Both the position numbers and the translations under genes were made by a program. Shown piece by piece: positions 1-12,148 of a DNA stretch of 64,000 bases (position 1 is its first letter; each line of letters opens with the position of its first letter). The stretch comes from Dichomitus squalens LYAD-421 SS1. Its lineage: Eukaryota > Basidiomycota > Agaricomycetes > Polyporales > Polyporaceae. The notes beneath the pieces are model-generated. The model made no database searches. It had not been told where the DNA came from and was given only the letters and a program-made list of their open reading frames with translations. The stretch lies in the NCBI RefSeq assembly GCF_000275845.1, contig NW_006766884.1, positions 1,419,720-1,483,719 of the forward strand, read 5' to 3'.

Positions 1-515
1 GACAACTTTGCCGGCCCGCTGCCCCTGGAGCGCGATGGCATCGTAACGAACATTCCCTTCGGCATCTACTTGGAGCGCAAGCGTGTTACCTGCCGCGGTC
101 TTTGGCGATGATAGTGAGCCGTAAGCCAACGAGAGTTTGGAAGCCACTCACCTTCTTCTTGCCCATGTTCAGGGGGTATTGCGCGACATGACATTCGGGG
201 TACGCTCCACCATCCCCTACCGCGATGGTAAGACCTGTGAAGGTTGGGAAAACAACCGAAGTCACGCACCAAAGTCCTCTAATGAGGTTGGCTTCCATCC
301 TTTCCTTTGGCCATAGGGCGGTACTGCCTGACGAATGATCACGGCTTGTGAAGGTCCGGCTTGCTTTTGAGGTTGAACTTGAAGTACGACATCATCGTCA
401 TCGTCCGAAACCACAGGAGCATTGACCGGCTTTGGAAGGATTCTGTCATTATCGTCAATCGGAGTCTATAGAGTTCACAGAACAGCTATAAGACCCACGA
501 AGCCAGAGCAGCCAT
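1..515 (-). CDS. prp45: SNW1/SKIP (Prp45) spliceosome factor, N-terminal part, runs off the left edge
   Basis: This is the N-terminal part of the SNW/SKIP family, a core component of the activated spliceosome that also acts as a transcription coregulator in animals. Joining three exons on the minus strand gives the family hallmark: PPYGQRKGWKP, then EDFGDGGAYPECHVAQYPL, then MGKKK, then LALQVDAEGNVRYDAIALQG. This is the conserved block that starts the SNW domain. The introns seen are about 217-269 (donor GTGCGT, acceptor GCGGTAG) and about 103-151 (GTGAGT ... CCAAAG, which restores frame to the ALQVDAEG exon). The start is uncertain. The only nearby Met is at 515, and it needs a very short intron to reach the exon ending at 465. 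The C-terminal SNW domain lies outside the window. The gene is divergent from the aspartic peptidase. Confidence 0.88.
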
Positions 516-925
516 GGTCGCCAGTCACAATGAGGAGTAAGTAGTGCGGTAAGCGCCCTGTCTCAGCAAGCGGTCTTGTGTATGGTCGTGTTTGGCCATA
601 GTGGCGTTACATATGCAGCACCGCCGAGCCGCGGTACCGGCTTGAACTCGACTACTTAACTTGGTGACCACCTCGCCGAGATACCGCACGACGCGACTCA
701 TTCTCGCTTTGCAGACCTTCTCATGTAGCTGTTGACGCCATTGACTGCCGCCGTAGTGTTACCTGAAGATCAGCATGTGAGCATGACAATCAAAGATTGA
801 GCAAAAATCGCAACGGATCCACATGGGTAGGTGCTGCGAGCCGGCCTTCCAGCCTATATCAATAACGGTGGAGATCGCGCCTGTGTTGCAACGACTTCAG
901 CTTGCCTACTCTTCATTTCCACCCT
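516..925. promoter_or_regulatory. Divergent intergenic region, prp45 / aspartic peptidase
   Basis: These 410 bases separate two divergent starts and should hold both promoters. No clear TATA box or repeat was recognised. Confidence 0.4.
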
Positions 926-2414
926 ATGGTCTGTGTGGGTCTTACTGTTGCATTTGTGGCATCCTTATGCGCCTCTGTCTGTGCCAAAGATGCCGTGAAG
1001 ATTCCCTTGAAGAGGTCTGGATCCCGCGCGATGCAAAATGTGGTCAAGCGGGACATCTCTCGTTTTGCTCCTCGCCCAGAGCTTGCTACAGTACCAGTTG
1101 CCAACGATGCTATCAACTACCTGGCCAATGTCACTGTTGGTACCCAGGTACGTACGTTCTCGTCAGTAGCAGGGCCTCCATTCGATGAAATCACGCGTCA
1201 CGACTATAGACATTCTACCTTCTTGTTGACACAGGCTCCGCGAATACATGGGTCGGTGCCAATAAAACCTACATTCCGGGTCCGGCCTCGATCAAGTAGG
1301 CGACCTCGGTTATGCTTCTTGGCTTTATGTCTCACAGATTTGCAGCACCGGCTAGTATGTGGAGGTTACCTACGGCTCAGGATATTTCAATGGAACAGAG
1401 TACTTCGACACTGTGGGCCACTAGTTGCCTGAGACGATTCGTTCTTCTGAGACTGTTCACAATAGGTCATCTTTGGGGGCCTCACCGTTCACAACCAATC
1501 CATCGGTGTGTCGAGCTACGAAGAAGGATATGGCTATCAAGGCCTCGACGGTATCCTAGGTGTCGGAGCGATCATTCAGACCAATGGTACCGTCAATGGC
1601 ACGGAACTCGTTCCAACCGTCATGGACAACCTCTACGCCCAGGGTGTAATTGAAGAAGAGGTGCTCGGTGTATATTTTGCTCCTTTGTCGCGGAACTCCA
1701 CACTTGAGATCAACGGCGAGCTTACTAGTGAGTGCAGCACTGAATCCGAACCAGTCTAAGTCACTGATTGGTCTGCCCCTTTCACCTAGTCGGTGGTGTC
1801 GATGACAGGCATTATATTGGGAACATCACTTACGTGCCAACCTGGAAGTCCGGCGACCATGTTTCCTCATGGGGGTTGACCGTGGATGAAATTACCTACA
1901 ACGGCACACACGTTGGCGACTCTTGGTCAGCCATTGTTGACACGGGCACAACCAACATCTACATCCCTGAGTCGGCGTATACGCCATTCCTCAACGTATC
2001 CGGCGGAACGTATGACTATAACGTTCATCTCTCCAAGTTCGCGGCTAAGCCCACTGGCAACTTCGCGTTCTCTATTGGCGGCACTTTATTCGAACTCACC
2101 CCGGACCAGTACCTCGTGCCTCAGGTATCTTGGACGCCTATTTTCAATCAATGCACCAGGATGATCTCATGATTCGATGCTAGGACGAATACTCGGTCTG
2201 GAACATTCCCGATGACGGCAATTACTACTCTTTCATCAGCACCGCTGGCCCCACTTACTTCTTCATCGGGCAAAAGTTCCTCGAGTACGTCGTCCTTAGC
2301 TCACAATCTAAGGGGCTTTTACTGACAGTTCGCCCGTAACTGAGGAACTACTACGCCGTGTTCGACACCACCAATGTCCGCATTGGCCTTGCGCCGGCTA
2401 ATCACTCGCCCTAA
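926..2414 (+). CDS. Secreted pepsin-like aspartic peptidase (family A1)
   Basis: This is a pepsin-family endopeptidase, probably extracellular or vacuolar. The ATG at 926 opens a signal peptide (MVCVGLTVAFVASLCASVCA), followed by a basic propeptide ending near KRDISRF. After the first intron (1148-1209, frame kept) comes the first catalytic motif, LLVDTGSANTW. The flap segment VTYGSGYFNGTEYF follows, then GLDGILGVG. The second catalytic motif is SAIVDTGTTNIYIP near 1930. The C-terminal RIGLAPANHSP ends at the TAA of 2412-2414. Both catalytic Asp-Thr-Gly triads are intact, so the enzyme should be active. At least five short introns are needed, including one at about 1729-1790 (GTGAGT ... CCTAG). 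Several N-glycosylation sequons (NGT, NST, NVS) fit secretion. The physiological substrate cannot be deduced. Confidence 0.9.
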
Positions 2415-2676
2415 GCTGCTTTAGATCGCGCTACAGAGCCCATCCATTGTGCTCCTTTCTGCGTAGAATGTTCCTTAAAAACGATAGTATAGCGGAATTT
2501 AATGGCGCATTCAGTCGTGAACAAAAGTAATGGCGAACCCCGCAGGACGCCGTTGCCCGGCGGCTGCCGGGCCGATCGCGTGTAGTGTCGCGTTGAGCGC
2601 GCGTCGTATACTTGTCCAAAATCTTTGCTGGTCCATTCTGTTCCACCTGCACGCGACGCCCGCCCCCTCACTGGCG

Positions 2677-4235
2677 ATGAGCTCGAGCTCCAAGACTGGA
2701 GGCGACTCCGTCTTCCCGAAACCGCAGCCCCCTCAATCTGGCGTGAGGGCCGCGCTGCAGTACACTGGCATTCCCCCGTCATGGCTCGACAAACGCCCTA
2801 GCCTTCCCTCTCGCAACTGGCTCATCTTTCTCGGTGTCACTTCCGCTGTTGCGGGCTGCTACATCTACGACCGCCAGCAGTGCAAGAAAATAAGGCAGGA
2901 GTATGTAGACAAGGTCAAGGACTTGGCGACGACGCCCATGGGCAGCATGGAGCTCCCGCGAAGAGTGACAGTGTACGGCGCGAAATGGTTGGGCGATGAG
3001 GACTACGACCGAAGTATGCGGTATTTCCGGAAGTACGTCAAGGTTCGCGCGTCATGTTGTCCTGCTACTTCGTGTCTCAACTCACACATGTATACACGTA
3101 GCCCGTACTAGTCGCAGCCGCGGTGGACTATGACATGGTCAAGGGACGCCGGCTAGGCGACATTGCCCGACAGGTGGCAGACGAGATTCGCGCAGATCGG
3201 CGAATCATGTTGGGCCTGGATCAGCCTTTCACTGGTGGGATGCAGCTGCCGGGTAGCACTCCAGCGGAGAAACGTCAGCGCAAGGTCGACAGCGGCATCA
3301 TCATCGTGGGGCGTCATACGCTCAAAGAGTACATGTGGGGTCTCAAGCGCGGATGGACAGAGGGGTTGGAGCTGGTCGACAGGGAAGAGCGGTTAGCTCA
3401 ACAACTGGAGGCGGGCGGCAAGTTCGACGAGCCAGAGGCAGAACACCCCCTCGATGCTACAATTGGTGATGACGAGCCACTACCTACACCTTCACGACTC
3501 CCGCCTTCAAACCCTGCCTTTTCTGTCCTCGCGACACAAAACCTTCGTGCCCCGCCACCTCCCAAGGACGCCATTCCTCCACACCTGAACGCGCCCCCAG
3601 CAACACTCCCTCCTCAACCCCCCATGCTCCTCGTCAGCTTCACGAATTACATCGGCTTTACTCAGATTCCGCTCATGATATGGGACTTCTTCAACGAGCG
3701 TACGAGGGTGCGCGCCGGTGCAGAAGCCGCGTACAAGCTCATTATGGGCAATGCACGACTCTTCACCGCTCCCCCTGCTGAGGCGCTTGCTCGCCCAGAT
3801 GTCGACGTTGACCCTACGCAACCACAAAAGCCCTACCTCGCCGAGCTCTCCCCAACGGACCTGGACTTTGATCGCGAGGCTGAGTCGTACTACAAGAAGA
3901 CCGTCGTGCGTGATTTCTTGTCGGAGATCGAGAAGGCGCGGAAGGAGTACTACGACGGGCTCGCCAAGAAGCTTGAGACTGCGCGTGCACTCGCGCGGGG
4001 AACCAGGGAACCGACCAAGGAGGAGAGGGACTACCCGCCTCCTACGGAAGTTGAACTTCGTGCGGAGACCCTGAAGAAGGAGCAGCGATGGACAAGCGAC
4101 GAGGAGGGGTTCAACATCATCCGCCCAGACAAGGATGTTGAGTGGGACGAGAGGTTCCGCGGTGTGCTCAGGGTCTACACCGACCCGACGCCCGAGCAGC
4201 AGTCTCAGTCCGCTGGCACATTTTCTGCTTCATGA
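2677..4235 (+). CDS. tim54: TIM54, TIM22-complex subunit of the mitochondrial inner membrane
   Basis: Tim54 is a structural subunit of the TIM22 translocase, which inserts carrier proteins into the mitochondrial inner membrane. Exon 1 carries the family N-terminus: a Ser-rich leader, ALQYTGIPPSWL, and LPSRNWLIFLGVTSAVAGCY, which is the single membrane segment. It continues to RRVTVYGAKWL and RYFRKYVK. An intron of about 67 bases (GTTCGC ... ACACGTAG) joins it to PVLVAAAVDYDMVKGRR, matching the known order in yeast Tim54. The long second exon runs to the TGA at 4233-4235 without interruption. The start at 2677 was chosen because MSSSSK resembles known Tim54 N-termini. An in-frame ATG at 2530 would add a 49-residue extension and remains possible. 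The gene converges on MER3, with only about 100 bases between stop codons. Confidence 0.88.
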
Positions 4236-4338
4236 TACTCGCAAACTCCGTCATTTAGTAGCATATACTTCCCCTAGCATATACATATAGCTTGGCATAT
4301 CGCTGGACTCGACTATGCATGTAATGACCCCCGGTTAA

Positions 4339-7300
4339 TCACTCCTCCACGATGTCGACAGCGCCACTTGTCAGCCATGCCTCAAATTCCGCGAACGGGT
4401 CGTATTCCTCGGCTTCAGCTCGCTCGAGCAGGGACGTCCTGCGATCGCTCTGCTGTCTAGAGTCTGATTGATGAGGACTGCCCACGAATCGAGCCAGAGA
4501 TCCAACGGGGACTGTGCTGCCGGATTGAGAATGAGATGCCTGGACGTCCCTCGTTTCGGTGTCCGTTAAAGTAGAAGTAGAGGGATAAATATCGAAGAGA
4601 CTATGGTCGAGGACAAAGCCATCGTCTTCATCCGTCGGCACTAGTGCAGGCGAGGTGGCTGGCGACGACTGAGCAATAGGGCAAACCATACGAGAAGCAG
4701 CTCCTCTATTGATGTCCTCATTGGACACGGATGGGTGGAATACGGGTGCTTTCATAGGCGAGGAAAGTATCTGTGATACTCCGGTAAATGCTCCGCGAGC
4801 CTGAGAAAGACAAAAAGACCCATACTTCGATGGGGGAATCAGCAGGTGCCTTGCCGTGCTTCTTCCGCGGAGGAGAATTGTCTGAGCTTGACACTGACCG
4901 CCTTCTCTTGTTCGGACGACGCATCGACACGGTGTCCAGGGAATGATCTCCAGTACTCAAGGCTGGTCTTTGCTCATGCTCATGATGCGACTCTTCCCGA
5001 GGATTGGAGTCGAGTGAAGGCAAATCCGCAATGAGAGCATCGAATTCCGGGTCAGCATAGTCAGTAGATTCCGAGGTAGCACCTTGTCGCCCAGACTCTA
5101 AGTCCCCAGCAACGTCGATAAGGTCCAGAGCATCAGGTAAATCGTCATCAGAGACGTCCAAGTCATCATCATCTACCCGAGGGGCTTTGCGAGGTTTTTC
5201 GTCCCTAATCTGAGTGAAGCTCAGGTCAAAGTTCGGTACGGGCTTGCGTTTCCGTGGAGGACCTGATGTCAAGTCGGCATCCAGTTTGATGCGAGTATGG
5301 CCACCCAGCTGCAGATTCTCCTTGACTCCCATACGCTCATGCAATGCCTCCAAGTCCTTGAGCGGTCGATCCGATCTGACCTTCGGTTTCGGTTTGGGCT
5401 TGCTCGTATCGTCTTGACGGTTGGTTGACCGGGTGTCAGCCTTCAAGGGCACTGTAAGCTTAGGGAGAGATGTGTCGCAGGCTACGATTGCCTCCAAACG
5501 TTTCCTTGTCATGGGCGGAGGCTTCGATAGTCCATCCCGACAACTGTACCTGTTTGGTAGTTGGAGGGGATGCGAACCACGACACAGACGTACCACAGAT
5601 GCCTGCATTTCGTCTTGTCTTTGCAAGTGTGGTTGCATCTGGACAACTGGTCGATATATCCCCTGGAGAAGAACAATGAAAGGACGAACTCGAAGTTGCC
5701 GTTCGCGAGTTGTTTCGAGGGAGCAGACGACGCTACCGCTGGCTCGTAGTGTGTATCGGCGATCAGCTGTTCTTTCGATCGTCCTGCAACTGTAGGTAGA
5801 GGAGAGCTTGCATCTAAGTGTCGATGCTGATACTTCGAAACGTACCTATTGATCCTGTACACTCCTTATACGTGTTATCGGTGGGCCGAGTATCTTGAGC
5901 CTCATCGAATCCATCGCCCTCCATGTCCCAGAAATTGGCGACATCTTCCAGGCCCTCGAGGTCGCGTGTCTGTAGAGGAGTATAGGTTCGGTCTAAACGC
6001 GACGGTGATAACAGAAGTGTTACCATGGAGTCCTGGGGTCGAGTATTGGGAACCGGGAATGCAGATGATTCGAGCTTGGGCTTGTACGAGGCTGACACCG
6101 TGATACCGGCATATGTATCCTATCGCGTTGTCAGAAACTACCTCGGATCCTACAAGCTATGGCCTACCGAAGTCACGTAGGCGACAATCGATTGGCTAGG
6201 CTTGGTCAGCTTCGTTGCAATCTCAAAGACCTTGACATCCTTCAGAGCAGAGGTACTGAACGGTGGAGATGGGAGCAAGAATAAGTAGTAGACGTAGCGT
6301 CTCAGGGGCACATAAAACTGGAACGCACGAAATGCGACGGAAATCGACGAAGCCGTGGTCAGAGGTCAGAATCAGGACCAATGTCATGTCTCGGCGCTTC
6401 TGCTTTTTGTTTTTCTTCCAGCTTGCCGCCTTGACGTCTTGCGCCAGCCCACATTCGACGGACAATGTGACGCTGATTCCGTCCTTGCCAACGGAAAGCC
6501 CAACCTCAGACAGATCGACCTGGTATTGGGGGAGCCGATTGACAGCGGCAAGAACCTCGTGTCCGAAGGGAGGTTTGCGATTGAGCAGCTACGCCTAATT
6601 CAGTATCGACTCATCGAGCTAGGTGCTCTGAGGTCAAAGACAGACGTACCATTTCAATGTAGCCAGGGTCCTTCTTCCGTAGTGCCGCAAAGGTCGTGAT
6701 GTTGTTCTCTGCCAATACCTATCATACTATGGGCATATAACACCATCATCAGGCCGTGATATCTCACCTTGAGTCTTGATAAGCGAAGTGTCAGTCAAAG
6801 GCGGTTCACAGCGTATGAGCTGAAGGACTCACGACTTCAGCCCGATGTCATCGAGCTGGCGGAAGATGACACTCCGGTCCTCCCATGCTTTTGCCGTCAA
6901 GCACCTCATCCTACAATTTGCTGAGACGGCTTGGAACAGAGCGGCTGGACAGAACTCACACTTCCAGTGCATTTTTAAGCAACGCACCAGCCATGCGGAC
7001 GTTTGCAACCTCAACGACAGCTAGCAGGTAGCGTATCACATGCCTGTTTGGGCAGAACATGGGATACAGGACACACCTCGTGCGATCCGCGAGATATGGC
7101 GCAAGATCGGGATGGACTCCGTGTAGGGTTGACTCTCTGCGGTCTTATATTCATGTTCCGAGAGATTGACTGCTCCCAGTATGGCTTGAATCAGGATGAA
7201 GACTTTGTCAGAGGGCTTATCGATCTTCTTGAGGGGATAGCGAATATCGATGTGTGCTCTGAGTTTGTTGTAGACCTGCACAAATGTCAGAACGACGGCT

Positions 7301-10300
7301 TGCCTAGGCTGTATTCGCTCACCTGTTTCTCGCCAGATCGGAACTTGATGTCAGAAAACCTACACAGGGATCAGAGGGAGTCGACGTCCGAGGAAGAGAG
7401 CGTACTCGGTAGAACAGGATATGGTTTCGAGCTACGTGTAGTCCATTCAGTTAAATCGTCTCAGCGATTACAACCAAGACCGCCGGTTCTTCACTCACAA
7501 TCTCTCTGACGGTGGCCTTCTCGGATAATTTCATAATTTGCACCATCTAAAGCCGCGCGGCTTCATCAGTCAAGAGAAGCCCACACATCCATAGGCCATC
7601 ACTGACGGTCCCTTGTCGTATGTAGAACTGAGGATAGTTGTTCAGAAGATGCCTGTCGCTTGAATGAAAGACATGTACCTTGCTCATGATGTCTCCGTAG
7701 TCTGTGGAAGATAGAGCGTCATCGTCTCCGTCGCGAACCACCATCTCGCTTTGGTCGAGGGCAGTAATGCTAGCTGTGACCAAGTCGTCCATTCTCGCCT
7801 GCCAGCTCTTGTCGCCTTCTTTCTTGATGTCGTAATGCGCAGGGTTCTTCTGGAGACGTCGATAAAGGAAGGAGCTGCGTAGCCATTCCTTCGCTGTGTC
7901 CATGCTCGTGATAGTGCCTAGCGCAACCTCGGAGTTGAGGTGTTCCGAGAGCCCCATATGTAGGCTGCTTTCGAGCACCGTCTGACCTTGGGCGAGCGCT
8001 TTGTACTTCGCTTCTAGTTCTTGTTCGCACATGATAATGGCTACGCCTTCCTTGTCAAATTGCGGGCGACCCTGTGCAACGCGGCGTTTGAGACAGCAGG
8101 TCCACACCTGTAGACAAGGGGCTCACAGCGCGCCCGATCATCTGCATGACGTCCAAGTCGGAGTATTCTTGCGATGTGCCATTCTGGAACAACTTGACGC
8201 CCTTGATAACGACGGTATGTGCCGCTGCGAGACATTAGTGGATGCTAGCGTGGGTCGGTTGAAACTGGTACGAACGCAAATTCACCCCGACGGCGAGGGT
8301 CTGAAGCAGATGCATCAAAACAAGCATCAACGACAGCCCAAGTAAGGACCTACAGAGGTGGCGAACAAGACTTTCAGGTCCCTCTTGAGGTATAGCTGTT
8401 CCGTAGCGTTGCGGTCGCTCTTCTCCAAGCCAGCATGGTGAACGCCGATGCCAAAGGAAGCGAGTTCTGCACAAAAAATCGTTAGCCCATGAGAAGGGAT
8501 CGGATTCAAGCAGGTCCGTACTGTCCACCTGCTTGTTGCCGAACGTGTGTGCGATTCTGCTGAAAGAAATAAGTGTGTAGGTGCAGGGATCGCGAACGTC
8601 TTGATGTACCTGGGAGGCTTCGTCCATGGGACAACCTCCTTCTTGCCCAAGGCCTCTTCATACTCTTTCAAGATGTGCTCCGCAGCATACATCACCCCTA
8701 GCAAGCGGTGTTAGATTGCACATCACTCCTGCCTGCGCGCCAAGATCACCTTTACGCGTCGGGCAGAAGACAAGCACAGGCTTATCGTTGCAGTGTTGCT
8801 GTAATACACCGTAGAGTCTATAGTCGAGAGCTTTTGCGAAGACGAAGTCGTTGGTGTCTCTGCGGCGCGGGAAGCCGTAGACGAACTTGGACAGCCGACA
8901 TGGCCTGAAGTCCTCTCCAAACTGAGTGGGGAATATAGTGTCCATCCTCACAACGCAAGTAGACTTACTCTCACCTCTTTGATCGTAGCAGGCCCTGTAT
9001 CCGAGTTGTTTCCAATCCAGTCGGCAACATCTCCGATGTTGGGTACCGTCGCAGATACCACGATGAAGCGGACAGACGTCCCGCGCAGTTTCATCCGAGA
9101 GACGACAACCTCCAATGTGCTGCCTCTAGTCTCATTGAGCAGATGGACCTGTGACCATCAATGGGTGAGGAGGTACTGGATCTCCACCGAGGGACGGCCT
9201 ACTTCGTCTATGAGGAACAGTTTGACTTGAGACAAGATGTGTTGGTGATCTTGCCTGAAACATCGCAAGTCGGACCGTTGCTAGAAGCCACCACTGTGGG
9301 CCATAGCTTCCTGAGGACGCACCAGTTGCGAGTTAAGCTATCCCATTTCTCCCCCTGTCAAGTGTCGGTGGAGATTTCTCTGTGCTGTTGATACAGAACC
9401 CACCGTTGTCACACTACAACGGCTGCTCAGCGGAGACCCGATTCTGAAAAATGAACGCCACTTGCATTATTGTAGCATCCTTCGCATCCCCCCACGCGCC
9501 CCGTCCAGTGTTGACAGTATCCCCAGTAAGCTCCGAGCCTGTGTGCAGATGAACAGACGGTCTCAAGTGTCAGGGGTGAGACGCACATTTGGCTCCGAAC
9601 GGCCCAAATTTCGCCTCCCAGTCAGTCGCTTTCTCCGTACATAGCGACTGCATGTCCTATTAGCGCATACATGCTCTCAAGTCTGCGGCGGAGCTCACCT
9701 TCGTAGGAGCGATGTATACACAACGCGACTTGAGGCTTGTGCCTGACGTTTCTTTTAACGTCTTGATGATAGCAAGTTCGAATAGCACGGTCTTGCCGCT
9801 GCCAGTCGGCGCTGCATAAGTAAGTCAGTCGAGGGAGAAGCGACGTTGTGTCAGGACGGACCACTGATAACCTAGAATTGTATTGAGTTGAGTGCAGAGC
9901 TGGTACTACAAGGTCGAAATCCTACCATGTTCTCGTCTGATCCCATCACCTGCTCACGTTCGTTATATCGAGATGTGTTCTCGGGCAGCGAGACATACCG
10001 TATCAAAACATTGAGACTGAACGGGGTTGAAAACACCAAACTTGAAGAGGCCCCGATATATGTCAGCTGCATGATGAGCAATGAGTTGCGTGCGCATCCC
10101 CGCTGGCAATCTCGATGTGCACTCACGAAGGTCGGATACAGGACGCAGACGTATGCCTCGACGAGGCTGAGGACCCGGATGGTCGCTATATGCGGTGTTT
10201 GGAGCAGCGGAAGTATGTTCGAGAGGCGCCGAACGGTCTCCCATTACGGTAAATCCCTCTCTGTAAGGTCTATGTGAGTCAGAAAGCGGCAAGTATTCAT

Positions 10301-10772
10301 GCTCTGACAAGGACACCGGGAACGACGTCCCCAAAGTGTCGGCATAGTGACGTGCGACAGGCTGAGTTGCAGGGTACGAGTTCTCTTCAAAGCCACTCTG
10401 TCGACCTCTGTTGTTCACAACACGTGCTGACTGGCGGTGCGGTGCGCCATAAGTATGGCTTGGGGCCTGCCAGTTCTGAGGATATCGTGAGGCAGAAGGC
10501 GACAATCCCCAGGGTCCAGGACGCTGGGTGCGGTCCGGCGGAGAAGGCGACGAGTTCGCTAGAGGCAAAAAAAATTGGCCTCACAATTGGCTGTCGTCAC
10601 GCATATACTCACCAATCTCGTCCAGCAGCTCGTCTACCTCGTCAATATACTGGCCGTCGTCATATTCAAATTCGCCAGAATGCACACTGTATGAGAACGG
10701 GTTGTCAGAGGTAGGGTCATGGTGCTGTTCTTGCACAGGATCGTGGAGCGGATAGTGGTAGTAGTCGTCCAT
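4339..10772 (-). CDS. mer3: MER3/HFM1 meiotic DNA helicase (Ski2-like, with Sec63 domain)
   Basis: MER3/HFM1 is a 3'-5' helicase of the ZMM group that promotes interhomologue crossovers in meiosis. Many small exons assemble into the full order. An acidic, Pro/Ser-rich N-terminus starts MDDYYHYPLHDP. Next come FKFGVFNPVQSQCFD and motif I APTGSGKTVLFELAI (about 9770-9815). Motif II is DEVHLLNETRGSTLE, interrupted by an intron after DEV. Motif III is VVSATVPNIGDVADWIG. Motif V/VI is TLAVGVNLP plus QMIGRAGRPQFD, with an intron between GRA and GRP. A winged helix and the Sec63 domain follow (YNKLRAHIDIRYPL, CLTAKAWEDRSVI). Around 5530-5650 lies an HFM1-type cysteine cluster, CNHTCKDKTKCRHLCC, created by splicing. 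The tail is long, acidic and Ser-rich with a KRRR/PPRKK nuclear signal. The stop is TGA at 4339-4341. The exact exon count is uncertain. No inactivating change was seen. Confidence 0.9.
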
Positions 10773-10860
10773 GCGAGCGAATGGTGGTCAGGAAGAAAGG
10801 AGGGCCAGGCTGAGAAGGGACGCGGTGTAGACGAGACGGACCCGCTCACGTGGTGGCGGG

Positions 10861-10872
10861 GTCACGCGTGAC
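10861..10872. promoter_or_regulatory. 12-bp palindrome with MCB-like ACGCGT between mer3 and cks1
   Basis: GTCACGCGTGAC is a perfect palindrome centred on ACGCGT (10864-10869), in the 258-base divergent gap between mer3 (start 10772) and cks1 (start 11031). In yeasts ACGCGT is the MluI cell-cycle box bound by MBF. Its use here is inferred. Confidence 0.4.
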
Positions 10873-11030
10873 CCGTCGCGTCGAGAGGTCGGGACCGCGC
10901 GGTGGCCGATCGCATTGTCTTCCTCTTTGGCCTTGGACCGTCACTTGTCACTCCTTTCCGACTCGGCTTCCGCTCTCCAATCCACGCCATCGCTCTTCTC
11001 TCCGCGCCAAACAACTGCATACACACTCCC

Positions 11031-11515
11031 ATGGCTACCAAGGACCCCAAGGCTGCAGAAGCTGTTCGCAAGCTCGAGGAGTATATTGAGAAGTACGCTT
11101 GTCTCGTGATTCATACGCCCAGTCAAGAAGAGACTGACTCTGTCCCACAGAATCCACTATTCCGAACGCTACTCGGACGACGAGTACGAATATCGTCACG
11201 TCATCCTCCCTAAACCGCTCTTCAAGATGATTCCCAAGAATTTCTTCAGCCCCGATAACAGTGGCACCCTGCGGCTACTGTCCGAGGAGGAGTGGCGGGG
11301 CATTGGTATCACGCAGAGTCTGGGATGGGAGCATTATGAGGTCCACGGTGAGCCCAGCTTTCGGTTCTCCCTGGGTTTCTGGGCAAACCCGCCTCTTGCC
11401 CTAAACAGCACCGGAGCCCCACGTCCTCCTCTTCCGCAGGCCCAAGAACTTCGATCAGGTGATGGCCAGTAGAGCTGCAGCACCCGCCGGGAAGGCCCAG
11501 GCGAAGCGGAAGTAA
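11031..11515 (+). CDS. cks1: CKS1, cyclin-dependent kinase regulatory subunit
   Basis: Cks proteins bind Cdk1 and phosphothreonine sites, helping multisite phosphorylation by cyclin-Cdk in the nucleus. Three exons encode about 123 residues. Exon 1 ends ...LEEYIEK; an intron (GTACGC ... CCCACAG) joins it to [21 protein letters not shown] second intron (GTGAGC ... AAACAG, inside the codon after EVH) joins GWEHYEVH to [15 protein letters not shown]. The family signatures [20 protein letters not shown] and [10 protein letters not shown] are all intact. The tail ([16 protein letters not shown]) is short and basic. The start is the first in-frame ATG, the length matches the family, and the stop is TAA at 11513-11515. 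An ACGCGT palindrome lies about 160 bases upstream. Confidence 0.95.
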
Positions 11516-12148
11516 GCTGGCCGGTATCAACCCATCGCCCCTTCTCTTTTCCTCGCGTGATCGCCTCCGGGCTCGTCAGGAGCTTCCACCACGATTCCTC
11601 GTTCTCATGGATTCTCTCGTTCATTTCACCCGGTCTCTACTGTTATGTACCTGATTACGAGCTGTGTTGTGCATTATCGCATCGCTTTCCCTTGCTATAC
11701 GCTGTGAATCGATAGATTCAATCCCTTGATCGCCCATATATGGTTACTTGACTGCTACTCAAGGTGTTGCTTGACAAAAGCCGGTATGTCACGTAGCGTG
11801 TTGTGTCTGCATATGACCGACACCTCATGCATTCCCACTCGTGGCAGACGTGTACCGTCGCAGTCCCGGTAAAGCGACGAAGTACTACGTACTGGAGTGT
11901 ACGTCGGGCGCTCGCGACCTTATGCCTGCACCCTTCTCCGAGCCCAGCAAAGTGATATTTCTTCCGAACCAGCTTCCCGCTAACCCCTACTTTGCTCCGA
12001 CGCCTCATTCTCGTTCTCATCGGAGCCAGATTGTCTCTCCAGGCGGCCCCTCGAATCTTGATGCTCTGCAGTTGTATGCCGTAAGCGGATGACAGAAAGG
12101 ACAATTGCCAGCGTCGTAGCCTGATTCTCCCACCTGCATCCGACGCGC
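11516..12148. other. Intergenic region, cks1 to insulysin
   Basis: This 633-base stretch holds the cks1 3' end and the promoter of the M16 peptidase gene. Open frames on both strands lack recognisable protein features. No repeat or RNA gene was seen. Confidence 0.4.
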
